This document shows, piece after piece, positions 32,537-39,933 of a stretch of 64,000 bases of DNA (position 1 is its first letter; each line of letters begins with the position of its first letter). The stretch spans positions 372,001 through 436,000 of the forward strand of contig NZ_FWFR01000002.1 in assembly GCF_900172325.1 (NCBI RefSeq). Direction: 5' to 3'. This DNA comes from Oceanibacterium hippocampi. Lineage in GTDB: Bacteria > Pseudomonadota > Alphaproteobacteria > Sneathiellales > Sneathiellaceae. The translations under genes were made by a program, and so were the position numbers. The notes below the pieces were generated by a model, which did not search any database, was not told the DNA's origin, and saw only the letters and a program-made list of their open reading frames with translations.

Positions 32537-34159
32537 ATGCGAGTTCACTTCCGCCTCTTCCCCCTGTTCGTCGTCCTGCTTCTCGTGGCCGCGTTCGGCG
32601 GGCCCGCCGGTGCTGCCAGCGACGGTTTCCGCGCGGCGCTCGCGACCCGGCTCCAGGAAACCGGGAGCCCGCTTTTCTCGGCGCGCGCCGCGGCCGATTA
32701 CAAGGCGCTGCGGGAATTCTACGCGGCCCGGGATCATGAGCCGGTCTGGGTGTCCGACAAGGCCGTCCTGCCGCGCGCTGTGGCGCTGGATCGTGTGCTT
32801 CGCGCCGCGGCCGAGGAAGGTCTCGACCCGGACGATTACGGCGCTGACGCGACCCATGCGCTGCTCTCCGCCTCGTCGCCGCCCTATCTGATCGACCTCG
32901 AGGTCCGCCTGAGCCAGGCACTGCTCGACTATGCCGCCGACCTCGGCGCCGGGCGCCTCAAGCCCAGCCAGGTCGACGAGGAGCTGTTCGTCTATCCCCA
33001 GGACATCCCGCCGCTCGCGATCTGGGAAGCGGCACTGGCAAATCCCGACATCGCCACGACGCTCGCCTCCTTCGCCCCGCAGCATCCTGACTATGACCGC
33101 CTGAAGGGTGCCCTCGCCCGCTATCGCGCGATCGCCGAGGCTGGCGGCTGGCCGCGCGTGGCAAGTGGGTCAGCGCTCAAGCCCGGCATGCGCGACGGCC
33201 GCGTCGCCGCGATCCGCAAGCGACTGCAGGCAACCGGCGAGCTCGCGGACGACAGCGCGCCGGCCGCCGGCGAGACGGATCTCTACGACGGCGAAATCGT
33301 CACCGCGATCCGCCGGTTCCAGTCGCGCCAGGGCCTCGACAGCGACGGCGTCGTGGGCGAGAAGACCCGGGCGGCGCTCGACACGCCCGTGCAGGCGCGA
33401 ATCAACCAGATCCAGATCAATCTGGAACGGCTCCGCTGGATGAGTGACGAGCGGGGAGAACGCCACATCATCGTCAATCTGGCGGACTTCACCCTGCAGA
33501 TCGTCGACCGGGGCCTGCCGGTCTTCGAAAGCCGCGTCGTCGTCGGCGCGCCGTTCCACCGGACGCCGGTTTTCAGCGACCGGATGCGCTACCTGGAAAT
33601 CAACCCCTACTGGAACGTGCCGACCTCGATCGCGCGCAAGGAACTGCTGCCGAAATTCCGGCGCAGCCCGGCCGAGATCGACAAGGCGGGTTACGAATTC
33701 GTGCACAGCGACAGGGTCGTGCCGGCCGCGACGGTCGACCTTGCCGCCCGGCCGTTTCCCTACCTGATCCGCCAGCGCCCGGGCGATCAGAACGCGCTCG
33801 GCCGCGTCAAGTTCATGTTCCCGAACAAGTTCAACATCTACCTCCATGACACGCCATCGAAATCGCTGTTCGCGAAAACCGAGCGGACATTCAGCCACGG
33901 CTGCATCCGGGTGGCCCGGCCGATCGATCTGGCGGTCGCGCTGCTGGCCGATTCAGGTGACTGGAGCGAAGCGAAGGTCCGCGCCGCGATCGAGCGCGGC
34001 GACCGCCAGGTCGTCAATCTGCGCGTGCCCGTACCGGTGCATATCGTCTACCTCACCGCCTGGGTCGACGACGTGGGCCTGGTCCAGTTCCGGAACGACG
34101 TCTACGGCCGCGATGCCCTGCTCGCCCGCGCCTTGCTTGGTCCGCGCGCCACGCCATGA
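32537..34159 (+). CDS. L,D-transpeptidase, YcbB/LdtD-like
   Basis: Periplasmic enzyme forming 3-3 peptidoglycan cross-links or attaching proteins to the wall. The 540-residue protein has a signal peptide (LFVVLLLVAAFGGPAGA), an N-terminal scaffold domain (LREFYAARDHEPVWVSD), a peptidoglycan-binding domain (AAIRKRLQATGEL, IRRFQSRQGLDSDGVVGEKT) and a C-terminal YkuD catalytic domain. The active-site motif is SHGCIRVARP with the nucleophilic Cys, with the partner His in HDTPSKSLF. This order is that of E. coli YcbB. A YcbK-like gene follows 113 bp downstream, the same gene order as E. coli ycbB-ycbK. Confidence 0.93.
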   Translation: MRVHFRLFPLFVVLLLVAAFGGPAGAASDGFRAALATRLQETGSPLFSARAAADYKALREFYAARDHEPVWVSDKAVLPRAVALDRVLRAAAEEGLDPDDYGADATHALLSASSPPYLIDLEVRLSQALLDYAADLGAGRLKPSQVDEELFVYPQDIPPLAIWEAALANPDIATTLASFAPQHPDYDRLKGALARYRAIAEAGGWPRVASGSALKPGMRDGRVAAIRKRLQATGELADDSAPAAGETDLYDGEIVTAIRRFQSRQGLDSDGVVGEKTRAALDTPVQARINQIQINLERLRWMSDERGERHIIVNLADFTLQIVDRGLPVFESRVVVGAPFHRTPVFSDRMRYLEINPYWNVPTSIARKELLPKFRRSPAEIDKAGYEFVHSDRVVPAATVDLAARPFPYLIRQRPGDQNALGRVKFMFPNKFNIYLHDTPSKSLFAKTERTFSHGCIRVARPIDLAVALLADSGDWSEAKVRAAIERGDRQVVNLRVPVPVHIVYLTAWVDDVGLVQFRNDVYGRDALLARALLGPRATP

Positions 34160-34272
34160 GGCACCCCCGAACCGACCTCTGACCGCGCCGCGCCGGGCGA
34201 TTTCGCCCAAGGTCACAGAAATGGCACAGCCTTGGCGGCCGTTTCGCGGGCTTTGTCGATTTTCGATTAACC

Positions 34273-34911
34273 ATGGCTGTGCTATCCAGCAATCAGCATC
34301 ATGGAGCCAACGGGGCTCGCGATCAGGGGCGCGAAAGATTGGCGGAACGACAGACTCTTCTCACCCGACGTTTCTTTATTCAATCGGCCGCCAGCGTCAC
34401 CGGCGGCATGTTTTTGTCGGGCCTCGCCCCCTCGGCGGTCCGGGCGGCCCTTCCCCGCAGTACTCATCGGACGCTATCGCTCGTCTCCCTGAATACGGGA
34501 GAGCGGCTCAAGGCGACCTATTGGGAAGGCGGCGCCTACCAGCCCGATGCCATCGATGAATTCAACCGCCTGCTGCGCGACTGGCGCTCCGGCGAAATTC
34601 ACCCCATCGATCCGAAGCTGCTCGACCTGGTTCATGCGCTCGGCCAGAAACTCGGCTGCCAGAAGCCGATCCAGATCATTTCCGGCTACCGCTCGCCGAA
34701 AACCAACGCCGCACTGGCGCGCAAGAGCAATGGCGTCGCCAAGAAAAGCATGCACATGCTCGGACAGGCGATCGACATCCGGCTGCCCGGCTGCGAGCTG
34801 GCCAGGCTTCGCAATGCGGCCCGCGCGATGAAGGCCGGCGGCGTCGGCTATTACCCGAAATCGAACTTCGTGCATCTCGATACCGGCCGGGTCCGCTCCT
34901 GGGGCGGCTGA
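34273..34911 (+). CDS. YcbK-like DUF882/M15-fold protein with Tat-type signal
   Basis: A 212-residue protein of the DUF882 (peptidase M15_2) family. The N-terminus has a twin-arginine motif (LTRRFFIQSAASVTGG), implying folded export by the Tat pathway. The domain carries IQIISGYRSPKTNAAL and KKSMHMLGQAIDIR (His and Asp zinc ligands), with a final His in KSNFVHLDTGRVRSWGG, the arrangement of zinc DD/LD-carboxypeptidases. It probably trims or binds peptidoglycan alongside the upstream L,D-transpeptidase. ATG 34273 lacks a strong ribosome-binding site; the Tat motif starts 30 residues in, so a later start is possible. Confidence 0.9.
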   Translation: MAVLSSNQHHGANGARDQGRERLAERQTLLTRRFFIQSAASVTGGMFLSGLAPSAVRAALPRSTHRTLSLVSLNTGERLKATYWEGGAYQPDAIDEFNRLLRDWRSGEIHPIDPKLLDLVHALGQKLGCQKPIQIISGYRSPKTNAALARKSNGVAKKSMHMLGQAIDIRLPGCELARLRNAARAMKAGGVGYYPKSNFVHLDTGRVRSWGG

Positions 34912-34935
34912 CCGCCGCTTGACAGGACGGACCGG

Positions 34936-35733
34936 TCAGCCGTCGATCCGCCGACCGATCGGGACCAGACTGAGAACGAAGAGCAGCATCGCGGCCACCA
35001 CGACCGATGGCCCCGACGGGGTATCGAAGCCGAACGAGCCGCCAAGCCCGAGCAGCACCGCGACCGCCCCGATCAGCGCCGCCATCACCGCCATCTGTTC
35101 CGGCGTGCGGGCGAAGCGCCGCGCCGCGGCCGCCGGGATGATCAGAAGCGCGGTGATCAGCAGGATCCCGACGATCTTCATGGCGATGGCGATGACCAGC
35201 GCGACCAGCAGCATGAAGACGAGACGGACGATCAGGGTCGGCACGCCCTCGGCGCGGGCCAGGTCCTCGTGCACGGTCGCCGCCAGCAGCGGCCGCCAGA
35301 TCGCCGCCATCGTCGCCAGAACCAGCGCCCCCCCGCCATAGACCAGGTAGAGGTCGAGCGCCGTCACCGCGAGGATGTCGCCGAACAGGTAGCCCATCAG
35401 GTCGATACGGAGCCAGGCCATCAGCGACAGCGCGACCAGCCCGGTCGAGAGTGCCGAATGCGAGAGAATGCCGAGCAGCGTGTCGGTCGCCAGCCGACGC
35501 TGCTGTTGCAGCAGGATCAGCAGGATCGCGATGCCGGTCGTCACCAGGATCACGCCGACCGTCGGCGCGAGCCCGAGCAGGAAGCCGAGCGCGACGCCCA
35601 GCAGCGCCGAATGGGCCATCGTGTCGCCGAAATAGGCCATACGCCGCCAGACGATGAAGCAGCCGAGCGGCGCCGCCGCCAGCGCCACGCCGATCCCGGC
35701 GAGCGCCGCGCGGACCAGGAAATCCTCAGGCAT
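34936..35733 (-). CDS. znuB: zinc ABC transporter permease
   Basis: Inner-membrane permease (265 residues, about eight hydrophobic helices) of the ABC-3 metal family. Recognised from GCFIVWRRMAYFGDTMAHSA, the family signature near the N-terminus, and from KIVGILLITALLIIPAAAAR. It transports Zn(II) delivered by ZnuA. Its start overlaps the znuC stop by 8 bp, so translation is coupled. It is the last gene of the zur-znuC-znuB operon and lies convergent with the YcbK-like gene, 24 bp away. Confidence 0.95.
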   Translation of the reverse strand: MPEDFLVRAALAGIGVALAAAPLGCFIVWRRMAYFGDTMAHSALLGVALGFLLGLAPTVGVILVTTGIAILLILLQQQRRLATDTLLGILSHSALSTGLVALSLMAWLRIDLMGYLFGDILAVTALDLYLVYGGGALVLATMAAIWRPLLAATVHEDLARAEGVPTLIVRLVFMLLVALVIAIAMKIVGILLITALLIIPAAAARRFARTPEQMAVMAALIGAVAVLLGLGGSFGFDTPSGPSVVVAAMLLFVLSLVPIGRRIDG

Positions 35734-36538
35734 GGGGCGGCTCCGGCCGGTTCGTCTCCGGCGTCACGACGGCGCCCGACACGGTATGATGGTGATGATC
35801 GTGGTGATGGCTGTAGAGCGCCAGCGCGCCGGCCGCCCGCGCCCCGAACAGCCGGCGATACTCCGGATGGTGGGTCACCGCCTCCGGCGTTCCGGCACAG
35901 CAGATATGATGGTTCAGGCAGACGACCCGGTCGGTCGCCGCCATGACCACATGCAGGTCATGGCTGACCATCAGGATGCCGCACCGGTGCCGCCGCGCGA
36001 TCACACCGATCAGCTCGTAGAGCGCCGCCTCGCCGGTGAAATCGACACCCTGAACCGGTTCGTCGAGCACCAGCAGATCGGGCGAGCGCAGCAGCGCGCG
36101 GGCAAGCAGGACGCGCTGATGCTCGCCGCCCGACAGCACATGGAACTGTGCGTCGGCGAGATGGCCGACGCCGGTTTCGGCGAGCGCCCTTTCGACCGTC
36201 GCCCGGTCGTGGCGTCCGGTCAACGTCAGGAAACGCGTGACGGTGAGCGGCATGATCGCATCGACCTGCAGCTTCTGGGGCACGTAGCCGATCGTGAGTC
36301 CCGGCTTCCGCCAGACATGGCCCGCGCTCAACGGTTGCAGGCCAAGAAGCGTGCGGACGAGGGTCGACTTGCCGGAACCGTTGGGGCCGATCACGGTGAC
36401 GATCTCGCCGGCGGAGACGGTGATGTCCACATGTTCGAGTACCCGACGCCCGCCGAATGCGACTTCGAGCCCTTCCGCCGCGATCAGCCGTTCGCCGGGC
36501 GGCCCGGCGTCCCCGGACGGATCCGTGACGGCGTTCAC
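35726..36538 (-). CDS. znuC: zinc ABC transporter ATP-binding protein
   Basis: ATPase of the zinc importer, 270 residues. Walker A GPNGSGKST, Q-loop YVPQKLQVD, signature LSGGEHQRVLLARAL, Walker B LLVLDEP and the switch His in MVSHDLH are all intact. The C-terminus carries a His cluster (SHHHDHHHH) that may bind zinc, a feature seen in several ZnuC proteins. The start is a GTG at 36538 whose bases overlap the zur stop (GTGA). The frame continues upstream, but that part is a shadow of zur. Confidence 0.95.
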   Translation of the reverse strand: MNAVTDPSGDAGPPGERLIAAEGLEVAFGGRRVLEHVDITVSAGEIVTVIGPNGSGKSTLVRTLLGLQPLSAGHVWRKPGLTIGYVPQKLQVDAIMPLTVTRFLTLTGRHDRATVERALAETGVGHLADAQFHVLSGGEHQRVLLARALLRSPDLLVLDEPVQGVDFTGEAALYELIGVIARRHRCGILMVSHDLHVVMAATDRVVCLNHHICCAGTPEAVTHHPEYRRLFGARAAGALALYSHHHDHHHHTVSGAVVTPETNRPEPPHA

Positions 36539-37056
36539 CGGCCCTGCTCCGCCGGTGCCCCGTCGTTGCAGTCGCCGCAGACCCCGGTCACCTCGATGAT
36601 CGGCTGCACCACCCGGAAAGAGGCTGACGCCGCCGCCGCGTCGATCGCCCGGTCGACCCGGTCGCTCGCCAGTTCGCCGACATTGCCGCATTCGGCGCAG
36701 ATCAGGAACTGCGCGCCGTGTTCGTGCCCGCCGCCGCGGCAGGCAACGAAGGCGTTCAGGCTTGCCAGCCGATGCACCAGCGCATTCTCCATCAGGAAAT
36801 CGAGCGCCCGGTAGACGGTGATCGGCGCCGGGCGGCGGCCGGACGACGCCATCCGCTCGAGGATGTCATAGGCGCCGATCGCCCGGTGAGAATCGGCGAT
36901 GATACGGAGCACCTGCCGGCGCTGCGCGGTCAGCCGGCGGCCGCGCGCCTCGCAGATCCGCTCGGCCGCGGCGAGCGAGCTCCGCACGCAGGCCCGGTGA
37001 TCGTGCGTCTCGTCCGGAAAGGCGGTTTCGATCGCCTCGTCGTCACGTTTCGGCAT
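36535..37056 (-). CDS. zur: Fur-family zinc uptake regulator
   Basis: Zinc-sensing repressor. Winged-helix region (LTAQRRQVLRIIADSHRAIGAYDIL) followed by the dimerisation domain with CAEC and CGDC pairs, which form the structural zinc site, and a His-rich GGGHEHGAQF loop for the sensory site. It heads an operon with znuCB and is divergent from znuA across a Zur-box region, so autoregulation is likely. I place the start at ATG 37056, which has AGGGA upstream; ATG 37086 would add ten residues and begin only 16 bp from the Zur box. Confidence 0.92.
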   Translation of the reverse strand: MPKRDDEAIETAFPDETHDHRACVRSSLAAAERICEARGRRLTAQRRQVLRIIADSHRAIGAYDILERMASSGRRPAPITVYRALDFLMENALVHRLASLNAFVACRGGGHEHGAQFLICAECGNVGELASDRVDRAIDAAAASASFRVVQPIIEVTGVCGDCNDGAPAEQGR

Positions 37057-37096
37057 CGGCTGCAATCCCTGCCCGTCGATTTTCATTCGTCACGGC

Positions 37097-37126
37097 TTGA
37101 CATGTTACAACATAACATTTCATACC
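37097..37126 (+). promoter_or_regulatory. znuA promoter
   Basis: A perfect TTGACA (-35) is followed after 18 bp by CATACC (-10, weak), giving transcription towards znuA. The Zur box occupies the spacer. Confidence 0.5.
37102..37118. promoter_or_regulatory. Zur box between zur and znuA
   Basis: ATGTTA-N5-TAACAT, perfect 6-bp arms, matching the ends of the enterobacterial Zur consensus ATGTTAT...ATAACAT. It lies between the divergent zur and znuA starts, where a zinc-loaded Zur would block both promoters. Confidence 0.8.
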
Positions 37127-37178
37127 TCGACACACTATCGCGCCGATCTCGCCGCTTCAAGCCCGGAGACCGCTTTCC

Positions 37179-38156
37179 ATGTACCGTTTCCTACGCCTGC
37201 CGATCGTTGCCGTCGCCCTGCTCATGGGGTCCTTGCCGGCCACCGCGGCGGCGCCGTCCGTGCTTGTCTCGATTCCCCCGGTCCATGCGCTGGTCGCCGC
37301 CATCATGGCCGGCGTCGGTACGCCGGACCTGCTGATCCGGGGGCTCGCCTCGCCGCACAACTACGCTCTACGTCCGTCCGATGCCCTGAAGCTGCGACGC
37401 GCGGAAATTGTCTTCTGGGTCGGGCCGACCATGGAAATGGCCCTGGCCAAGCCGATCGCCGCACTGGGCGGAAACGATCGCGCCATCGCGCTGCACGAGG
37501 CGCCCGGCGTCGGCATTCTCCGCTTCCGCGAGGGCCACGCCGATCATGCCGGCGCGCAGGCCAGCGACAAGGACCATGACGCCGACCATCATGGCGCCGA
37601 CCACGACGACCACGACCACGGCCACGGCGAACTCGATCTGGACATGCATATCTGGCTCGATCCTGAGAACGCGATCGCCATGAGCGCGCGGATCGCCGCG
37701 GTGCTCGGCGCGCGGGACCCGGACAACGCTGCGAACTACACAGCCAACGCCGCCCGTCTCGACGCGCGATTGCGGGCACTGGACCAGTCGCTTGCCACCC
37801 GCCTGGCCGGCTTCGCGGGGCGCCCCTATGTCGTCTTCCACGATGCCTACCAGTATTTTGAACGGCGCTACGGCCTGGCGCCGGCGGCCTCGATCACCGT
37901 CAGCCCGGACCAGTCGCCGGGCGCCCGTCGCCTGCACGAGATCCGCAAGACGATCGTCGAGGCCGGCGCGGCCTGCGTCTTCGTGGAACCGCAGTTCGAG
38001 CCGGCGATCGCCCGCATGCTAGTCGACGACACGGCGACACGGATCGTCATGCTCGACCCCCTCGGAGCGACGCTGCAACCCGGCGACAACGCCTATTTCT
38101 TGCTGATGGAGGGACTGGCGGGCGCGTTCGAGGATTGCTTCCGCGCCGGCGACTGA
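37179..38156 (+). CDS. znuA: zinc ABC transporter periplasmic binding protein
   Basis: High-affinity Zn(II) receptor (325 residues). Signal peptide LPIVAVALLMGSLPATAAA, then VSIPPVHALVAAIMAGVG with the first metal His region. Other ligands lie in ASPHNYALRPSD, DMHIWLDPENA and VVFHDAYQYFERRYG. A long His/Asp-rich loop (residues about 122-150, containing DHDDHDHGHGE) is typical of ZnuA and probably gathers zinc. Start ATG 37179 lies about 60 bp after the Zur box. It ends 2 bp before the convergent deacetylase-like gene. Confidence 0.95.
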   Translation: MYRFLRLPIVAVALLMGSLPATAAAPSVLVSIPPVHALVAAIMAGVGTPDLLIRGLASPHNYALRPSDALKLRRAEIVFWVGPTMEMALAKPIAALGGNDRAIALHEAPGVGILRFREGHADHAGAQASDKDHDADHHGADHDDHDHGHGELDLDMHIWLDPENAIAMSARIAAVLGARDPDNAANYTANAARLDARLRALDQSLATRLAGFAGRPYVVFHDAYQYFERRYGLAPAASITVSPDQSPGARRLHEIRKTIVEAGAACVFVEPQFEPAIARMLVDDTATRIVMLDPLGATLQPGDNAYFLLMEGLAGAFEDCFRAGD

Positions 38157-38158
38157 GG

Positions 38159-39190
38159 CTACTGGGCCGCCGCCGCCGGCAACCGGTCGTCGGAGGCGAC
38201 GGATTCCGCCGACCCGCTGACCGATTGATGGAACTCGGACGCGGTCATGCTGACGCCGCCCAGTTCCTCGTGGAAGAAGCGGAGATACGCGTCAATTCGC
38301 CCGAGGAAGGCCCGCAGATCGTCAGCGCTCCGGACATATTCCGTGCAGCCCGGGACGATCGAGGTCGAGTGGAAATTGAAGACGAAGGCCCGAATCCCCG
38401 TCTTCATCAGCCGGTTGGTCAGCCGCTTCAGTTCCGCCAGCGTGTAACCCTCCGGCGACAGCCGGATGCATTCGAACAGTCCGAGCTGGGACAGCAGCCC
38501 CTCAAGCCGGGTGCTTTGCAGTCCGTGTCGCACGATCAGCCGGTAAAGCGGTGCGCCGGCCAATGGCCCGAGCAGGCCGAGATAGCCGCCGTTACCCGGC
38601 AGGCGAAGCAACCCTTCAGCTTCCGGGTCCCAGAAATACTGGTTGCTGTAGCCGGTGTAGTCCGGCCCGCCTTCCGGCGAATAATCACCGGTCACATTGA
38701 TCGACAGGTCGATCTCGTAGCCGAGTTCGCGCAGGATCCGGCCGGTATTGGGACCGTAGCTGTAGCGTCCACCGAGATAGCTTCGCGGCCGGATGCCGAA
38801 CGAGCCCTGGATCGCCTTCGTCAATTGCCGGAGCTTCTCGCGTTCGAGCGCCGGCGGCAGGTTGTGATGAAAGGAATTCCGCCGGTTGACGGCTTCGTCA
38901 TAGGGCGGCGCGACCCACGGATGCATGTGCGCACCGATTTCGATCGAGCCCGCCTTGAGATGACGCCGCAGCGGCCTGATCGCCTCGTCCTGGGTCGCGA
39001 CCGGATAGCCGACGAGATAGGTCGCCCGGGTCCCGGTCGCGGCAAACACATCCTGCAGCCGGTCGATCTCGCGCATGTGACCGACGCCGGTTGAGGCGCG
39101 GTCGAAATCGGCGTGCCAGTCGAACTCCTCCTCCGCATGAATCGCGGTCAGCAGAACCGGTCTATCCGTTGTGACGCGTTGCAAGGCCAT
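38159..39190 (-). CDS. polysaccharide deacetylase-like (WalW-type) protein
   Basis: A 343-residue protein of the polysaccharide deacetylase/CE4-like NodB fold. Recognisable segments are LLTAIHAEEEFDW, ATYLVGYPVA and EIGAHMHPWVAPP, where the two His would bind metal. No signal peptide is evident, so it is probably cytoplasmic or works on a membrane-facing lipid-linked sugar. The AIHAEEEFDW segment (HAEEEFDW rather than the NodB TFDD) is typical of WalW-like proteins near exopolysaccharide genes, but no other polysaccharide gene is here. Function is inferred from family only. Confidence 0.75.
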   Translation of the reverse strand: MALQRVTTDRPVLLTAIHAEEEFDWHADFDRASTGVGHMREIDRLQDVFAATGTRATYLVGYPVATQDEAIRPLRRHLKAGSIEIGAHMHPWVAPPYDEAVNRRNSFHHNLPPALEREKLRQLTKAIQGSFGIRPRSYLGGRYSYGPNTGRILRELGYEIDLSINVTGDYSPEGGPDYTGYSNQYFWDPEAEGLLRLPGNGGYLGLLGPLAGAPLYRLIVRHGLQSTRLEGLLSQLGLFECIRLSPEGYTLAELKRLTNRLMKTGIRAFVFNFHSTSIVPGCTEYVRSADDLRAFLGRIDAYLRFFHEELGGVSMTASEFHQSVSGSAESVASDDRLPAAAAQ

Positions 39191-39597
39191 GAGCTGCCAA
39201 ATCGGGAGTAACTGGACAGATCCCGGGCGAAGCGCTCTCGGCTTCGCGAGGGAGGGTGCAATCCATTCCTAATAAGCCCTAGAAATGAAGGAATTCTATA
39301 ACCTTGCGACGCTCGTGCCGACAAGGCCACCACTACCCGTCACAAAACCATAATCGTGATCGCCGCGTGATGCCATCGCTTGGCGCGGGGGGCATCAATA
39401 CCATCTATTAAAGTAGCCCGTTCGGGCAAGAGCGCCGGTTCCCTGCGAACCCGGGTCAGGCGCCTTCGTGGGCCTCGTCCGGATCCGCCGGACCGGTTCC
39501 GACCGGGACCTGTCCGATCCGTAGCGGCACGCGGCCGCGAATACCGGGAGCGTTCCCGCGCCACCGGAAAACGGCGAAGAAACTCAGGAGGTACCCC
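39191..39597. other. 407-bp intergenic region, no gene found
   Basis: Divergent upstream region of the deacetylase-like and hpf genes. It holds a 7-bp hairpin GCGAAGC/GCTTCGC (39227-39247) in the deacetylase leader and an AT-richer patch near 39400-39415 that may carry the hpf promoter. AGGAGG at 39587-39592 is a strong ribosome-binding site for hpf. I see no tRNA or ORF with coding character. Confidence 0.5.
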
Positions 39598-39924
39598 GTG
39601 CAGTTTCCTTCCGAAATCACCTTTCACAACATGGATCATTCGGACGCGGTCGAAACCCGCGTGCGGGACGAAATCGAGAAGCTGGGACGCTTCAACAGCG
39701 CGCTGATCGGCTGTCGTGTCGTCGTCTCCGCCGATCACAAGAGCCAGAACAAGGGAAGGATCTTTCACACCCGCATCAATATTTCCGTGCCGGGCTCGAC
39801 GCTCGTCGTCGATCGCGAGCCGGAAGCGAACCGGGCCCACGAGGATGTCTATGTGGCGGTTCGCGATGCCTTTGCCGCCGCCCGCCGACAGTTGCAGGAT
39901 TACGCCGAGAAGCATCACCGCTGA
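39598..39924 (+). CDS. hpf: short ribosome hibernation promoting factor / RaiA family
   Basis: A 108-residue protein of the HPF/RaiA (sigma-54 modulation) family that binds the 30S subunit and stabilises inactive ribosomes in stationary phase or stress. Landmarks are FHNMDHSDAVETRVRDEIEKL, written here only as the helix at residues 9-29, the HTRINISVPGSTLVVDRE strand region, and EDVYVAVRDAFAAARRQL. It is the short type; the C-terminal dimerisation domain of long HPFs is absent. Start GTG 39598 follows a perfect AGGAGG 5 nt upstream. No rpoN or pts genes flank it, unlike the common arrangement. Confidence 0.88.
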   Translation: MQFPSEITFHNMDHSDAVETRVRDEIEKLGRFNSALIGCRVVVSADHKSQNKGRIFHTRINISVPGSTLVVDREPEANRAHEDVYVAVRDAFAAARRQLQDYAEKHHR

Positions 39925-39933
39925 ACGCGGGCG

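Noticed and set aside
39191..39597. tRNA or small RNA gene in the largest unexplained gap
   Set aside because: No cloverleaf with acceptor and T-loop consensus could be built; only a short hairpin near the deacetylase-like start.
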